A stretch of 64,000 nucleotides of DNA, from positions 825,861 to 889,860 of the forward strand of contig NZ_JAIFYA010000001.1 in assembly GCF_019688735.1 (NCBI RefSeq), read 5' to 3'. This stretch comes from Thermosulfurimonas sp. F29. Lineage in GTDB: Bacteria > Desulfobacterota > Thermodesulfobacteria > Thermodesulfobacteriales > Thermodesulfobacteriaceae. Every line of letters starts with the position of its first letter. Within the stretch, counting starts at the first letter, position 1. Below are positions 62,441-64,000 of the stretch, in pieces. A program made the translations under genes and the position numbers. The notes under the pieces were generated by a model that ran no database searches, was not told where the DNA came from, and was given only the letters and a program-made list of their open reading frames with translations.

Positions 62441-63813
62441 GGGTTCTTCTCCAGAATGTCCTTGCGCAGGCCCTCCTTGACCGGAACGGGATACTGGCCG
62501 GTGAAACAGGCCAGACAGAAACGCTCACCGTTTCCCCCGGCGGCGGAAATGAGCCCCTCCAGAGACAGATAGTAGAGTTCGTCGAGTTCGAGATACCGGC
62601 GGATTTCCTCCACCGAGTGTTTGGCGGCGATGAGCTCCCCGGGGGTGGGGAAGTCTATCCCGTAAAAACAGGGGAACCGGATGGGAGGGCAGCTTATGAG
62701 CATGTGGATCTCGTGCGCCCCGGCCTCCCGTATGGCCTTCACCCGGGTGCGGCTGGTGGTCCCCCGCACCAGGGAATCGTCCACCACCGCCACCCGTCTG
62801 CCGTGGAGGATCTCGCGCACGGGATTGAGTTTCACCCTTACCGAAAAGTCCCGCATTCCGGCTGAGGGCTGGATAAAGGTGCGTCCCACATAGTGGTTCC
62901 GGATGACCCCCATCTCGAAGGGCAGCCCGGTGGCCTGGGCGTAGCCGATGGCGGCGTAGTTTCCGGAGTCGGGAAAGGGCATCACGAAGTCCACGGAGAG
63001 GGGTTTTTCCCGGGCCAGGACCTCGCCGAGCCGTTTGCGGAAGGCGTACACATTTTCGCCGAAGATGTAGCTGTCCGGCCGGGCGAAGTAGATGAACTCG
63101 AAAATGCAGTGGGCCGTGTGGCGACTTTCCGCCCCCTCGTGGGAGTGAAGACCGTCCTCGTCGATTACCAGGATCTCTCCCGGACGGATGTCCCTCAGGT
63201 ACTGGGCCTGGATGAGGTCCAGGGCGCAGGTCTCCGAGGCCACCACATAGCCCCCGTTGACCATTCCCAGACACAGGGGCCGGAAACCGTAGGGATCGCG
63301 GAAGGCGATAAGTCGGTTCGGGAGGAGAAGGATTACCGAGTAAGCCCCGCGGATAATCCCCATGGCCTCGCGGATGGCCTCCACGATCCCCTTGCGGGCG
63401 GCCTTGGCCAGCAGGTGCACGATGACCTCGCTGTCCATGGTGGTCTGAAAGATGGACCCCTGCGCCTCGAGCTCGCACCGGATCTCGTGGGCGTTCACCA
63501 GGTTGCCGTTGTGGGCCAGGGCCAGGGTGACCCCTCCGTGGGTCACGCAGAAGGGCTGGGCGTTCTTTACGGTGGTGGAACCGGTGGTGGAATACCGCAC
63601 ATGGCCCACGGCGATGTGCCCGGGGAGGCGGGCCAGGATGTCCTCGTCAAAGACATCCGGTACCAGTCCCAGGGCCCGGTATTCCCGGACCTCCCGTCCG
63701 TCGGAGACCGCAATGCCCGCGCTTTCCTGGCCCCGGTGCTGGAGGGCGTAAAGCCCGAAGTAGGTGAGCTTGGCCGCCTCCCTGTGCCCGAAGACTCCGA
63801 AGATTCCGCACAT
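62437..63813 (-). CDS. purF: Amidophosphoribosyltransferase, iron-sulfur type
   Basis: 458 residues. First step of purine synthesis. The Ntn cysteine is C2 (MCGIFGVFG), needing only Met removal. PRPP loop VVDDSLVRGTTS (343-354). Cysteines C236, C382, C433 and C436 match the [4Fe-4S] ligands of Bacillus-type PurF, so oxygen-sensitive control is likely. It has AGGAG 9 bases before the ATG. Probably first gene of a purF-ubiD transcript. Confidence 0.96.
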   Translation of the reverse strand: MCGIFGVFGHREAAKLTYFGLYALQHRGQESAGIAVSDGREVREYRALGLVPDVFDEDILARLPGHIAVGHVRYSTTGSTTVKNAQPFCVTHGGVTLALAHNGNLVNAHEIRCELEAQGSIFQTTMDSEVIVHLLAKAARKGIVEAIREAMGIIRGAYSVILLLPNRLIAFRDPYGFRPLCLGMVNGGYVVASETCALDLIQAQYLRDIRPGEILVIDEDGLHSHEGAESRHTAHCIFEFIYFARPDSYIFGENVYAFRKRLGEVLAREKPLSVDFVMPFPDSGNYAAIGYAQATGLPFEMGVIRNHYVGRTFIQPSAGMRDFSVRVKLNPVREILHGRRVAVVDDSLVRGTTSRTRVKAIREAGAHEIHMLISCPPIRFPCFYGIDFPTPGELIAAKHSVEEIRRYLELDELYYLSLEGLISAAGGNGERFCLACFTGQYPVPVKEGLRKDILEKNP

Positions 63814-63893
63814 CCCATCCGTCTCCTGTTTGATTTTATCGCCGGCTTATTTTACCAGAAAAAGATTCATATATCTCCCCACCCCAAAATCCG

Positions 63894-64000
63894 TTATCCC
63901 CGTGCTTCGTTATCTTGCGAGGAGTTCCAGCTGAAGATTTTTTCAAATTCAATCTGTGCTAATGTTTCTTTTCCTTTGCGATTGGGGAGGGGATTGCAGG
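63894..64000 (-). CDS. Possible 3' end of an unrecognised gene, cut by window edge
   Basis: The minus strand has one open frame of 34 codons entering from the right edge and ending in TAA at 63894. Its translation (for example RKGKETLAQIEFEKIFSW) has no repeats and a plausible protein composition. Nothing more can be said. The remaining 80 bases up to purF are AT-rich and hold no gene. Confidence 0.25.
   Translation of the reverse strand, partial: CNPLPNRKGKETLAQIEFEKIFSWNSSQDNEARG

Overview
The window looks like part of the chromosome of a Gram-negative, anaerobic, probably thermophilic bacterium of the Desulfobacterota / Thermodesulfobacteriota type. This is inferred from gene content only. 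The clues are a double-length UvrA, a very large acyl-CoA dehydratase activase-like protein, a three-gene split ferredoxin-type glutamate synthase, an iron-sulfur PurF, a UbiD-type decarboxylase, an F0 cluster without F1 genes, and envelope-glycan genes. DNA is mostly GC-rich and densely packed; many neighbours overlap by 1-40 bases (ATGA or GTGA junctions). No gap between genes exceeds 300 bases, and I saw no CRISPR array, rRNA operon or recognisable insertion sequence.

Layout. 0-4.6 kb: 5' part of a fused tandem uvrA (minus strand). 4.9-8.1 kb: an HDOD-GGDEF regulator and a methyl-accepting chemotaxis protein. 8.1-8.4 kb: tRNA-Thr, tRNA-Ser(GCT) and tRNA-Ser(TGA), with a good promoter. 8.5-16.0 kb: TPR protein, ilvE, then ftsY, a nucleotide-kinase-like gene and the 1387-residue activase. 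16.1-18.0 kb: F0 genes (two AtpI-type, atpB, atpE), closed by a strong terminator. 18.1-22.4 kb: comM, a CDP-alcohol phosphatidyltransferase, rsmI, a radical SAM gene and a small coiled-coil membrane protein.

22.4-37.4 kb is an envelope-glycan cluster: glycosyltransferases (GT4, GT2, GT39/ArnT-like), a WaaP-like kinase, an asparagine-synthase-like enzyme, an O-antigen ligase/polymerase-like protein, and sugar aminotransferase and oxidoreductase genes. Its base composition is patchy. Two AT-rich blocks (about 23.27-25.17 kb and 30.0-31.24 kb) sit in GC-rich DNA, and the left edge of the first cuts through a glycosyltransferase gene.

37.5-47.4 kb is one tightly coupled operon: response regulator, histidine kinase, TolC-like lipoprotein, adaptor, membrane-anchored metallophosphoesterase, RND pump and an ArnT-like glycosyltransferase. 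It looks like an envelope-response module combining export with lipid or glycan modification.

47.3-55.3 kb (minus strand) is an extended macromolecular-synthesis operon, ybgC-rpsU-mutS2-dnaG-rpoD, followed by tRNA-Met, a Nif3-family gene and a zinc-ribbon coiled-coil gene. 55.4-60.4 kb: split glutamate synthase, purM and a DUF523 gene. 60.4-63.8 kb: a Uma2-family gene, a ubiD-type decarboxylase and purF. The last 190 bases are intergenic with a possible gene fragment at the edge.
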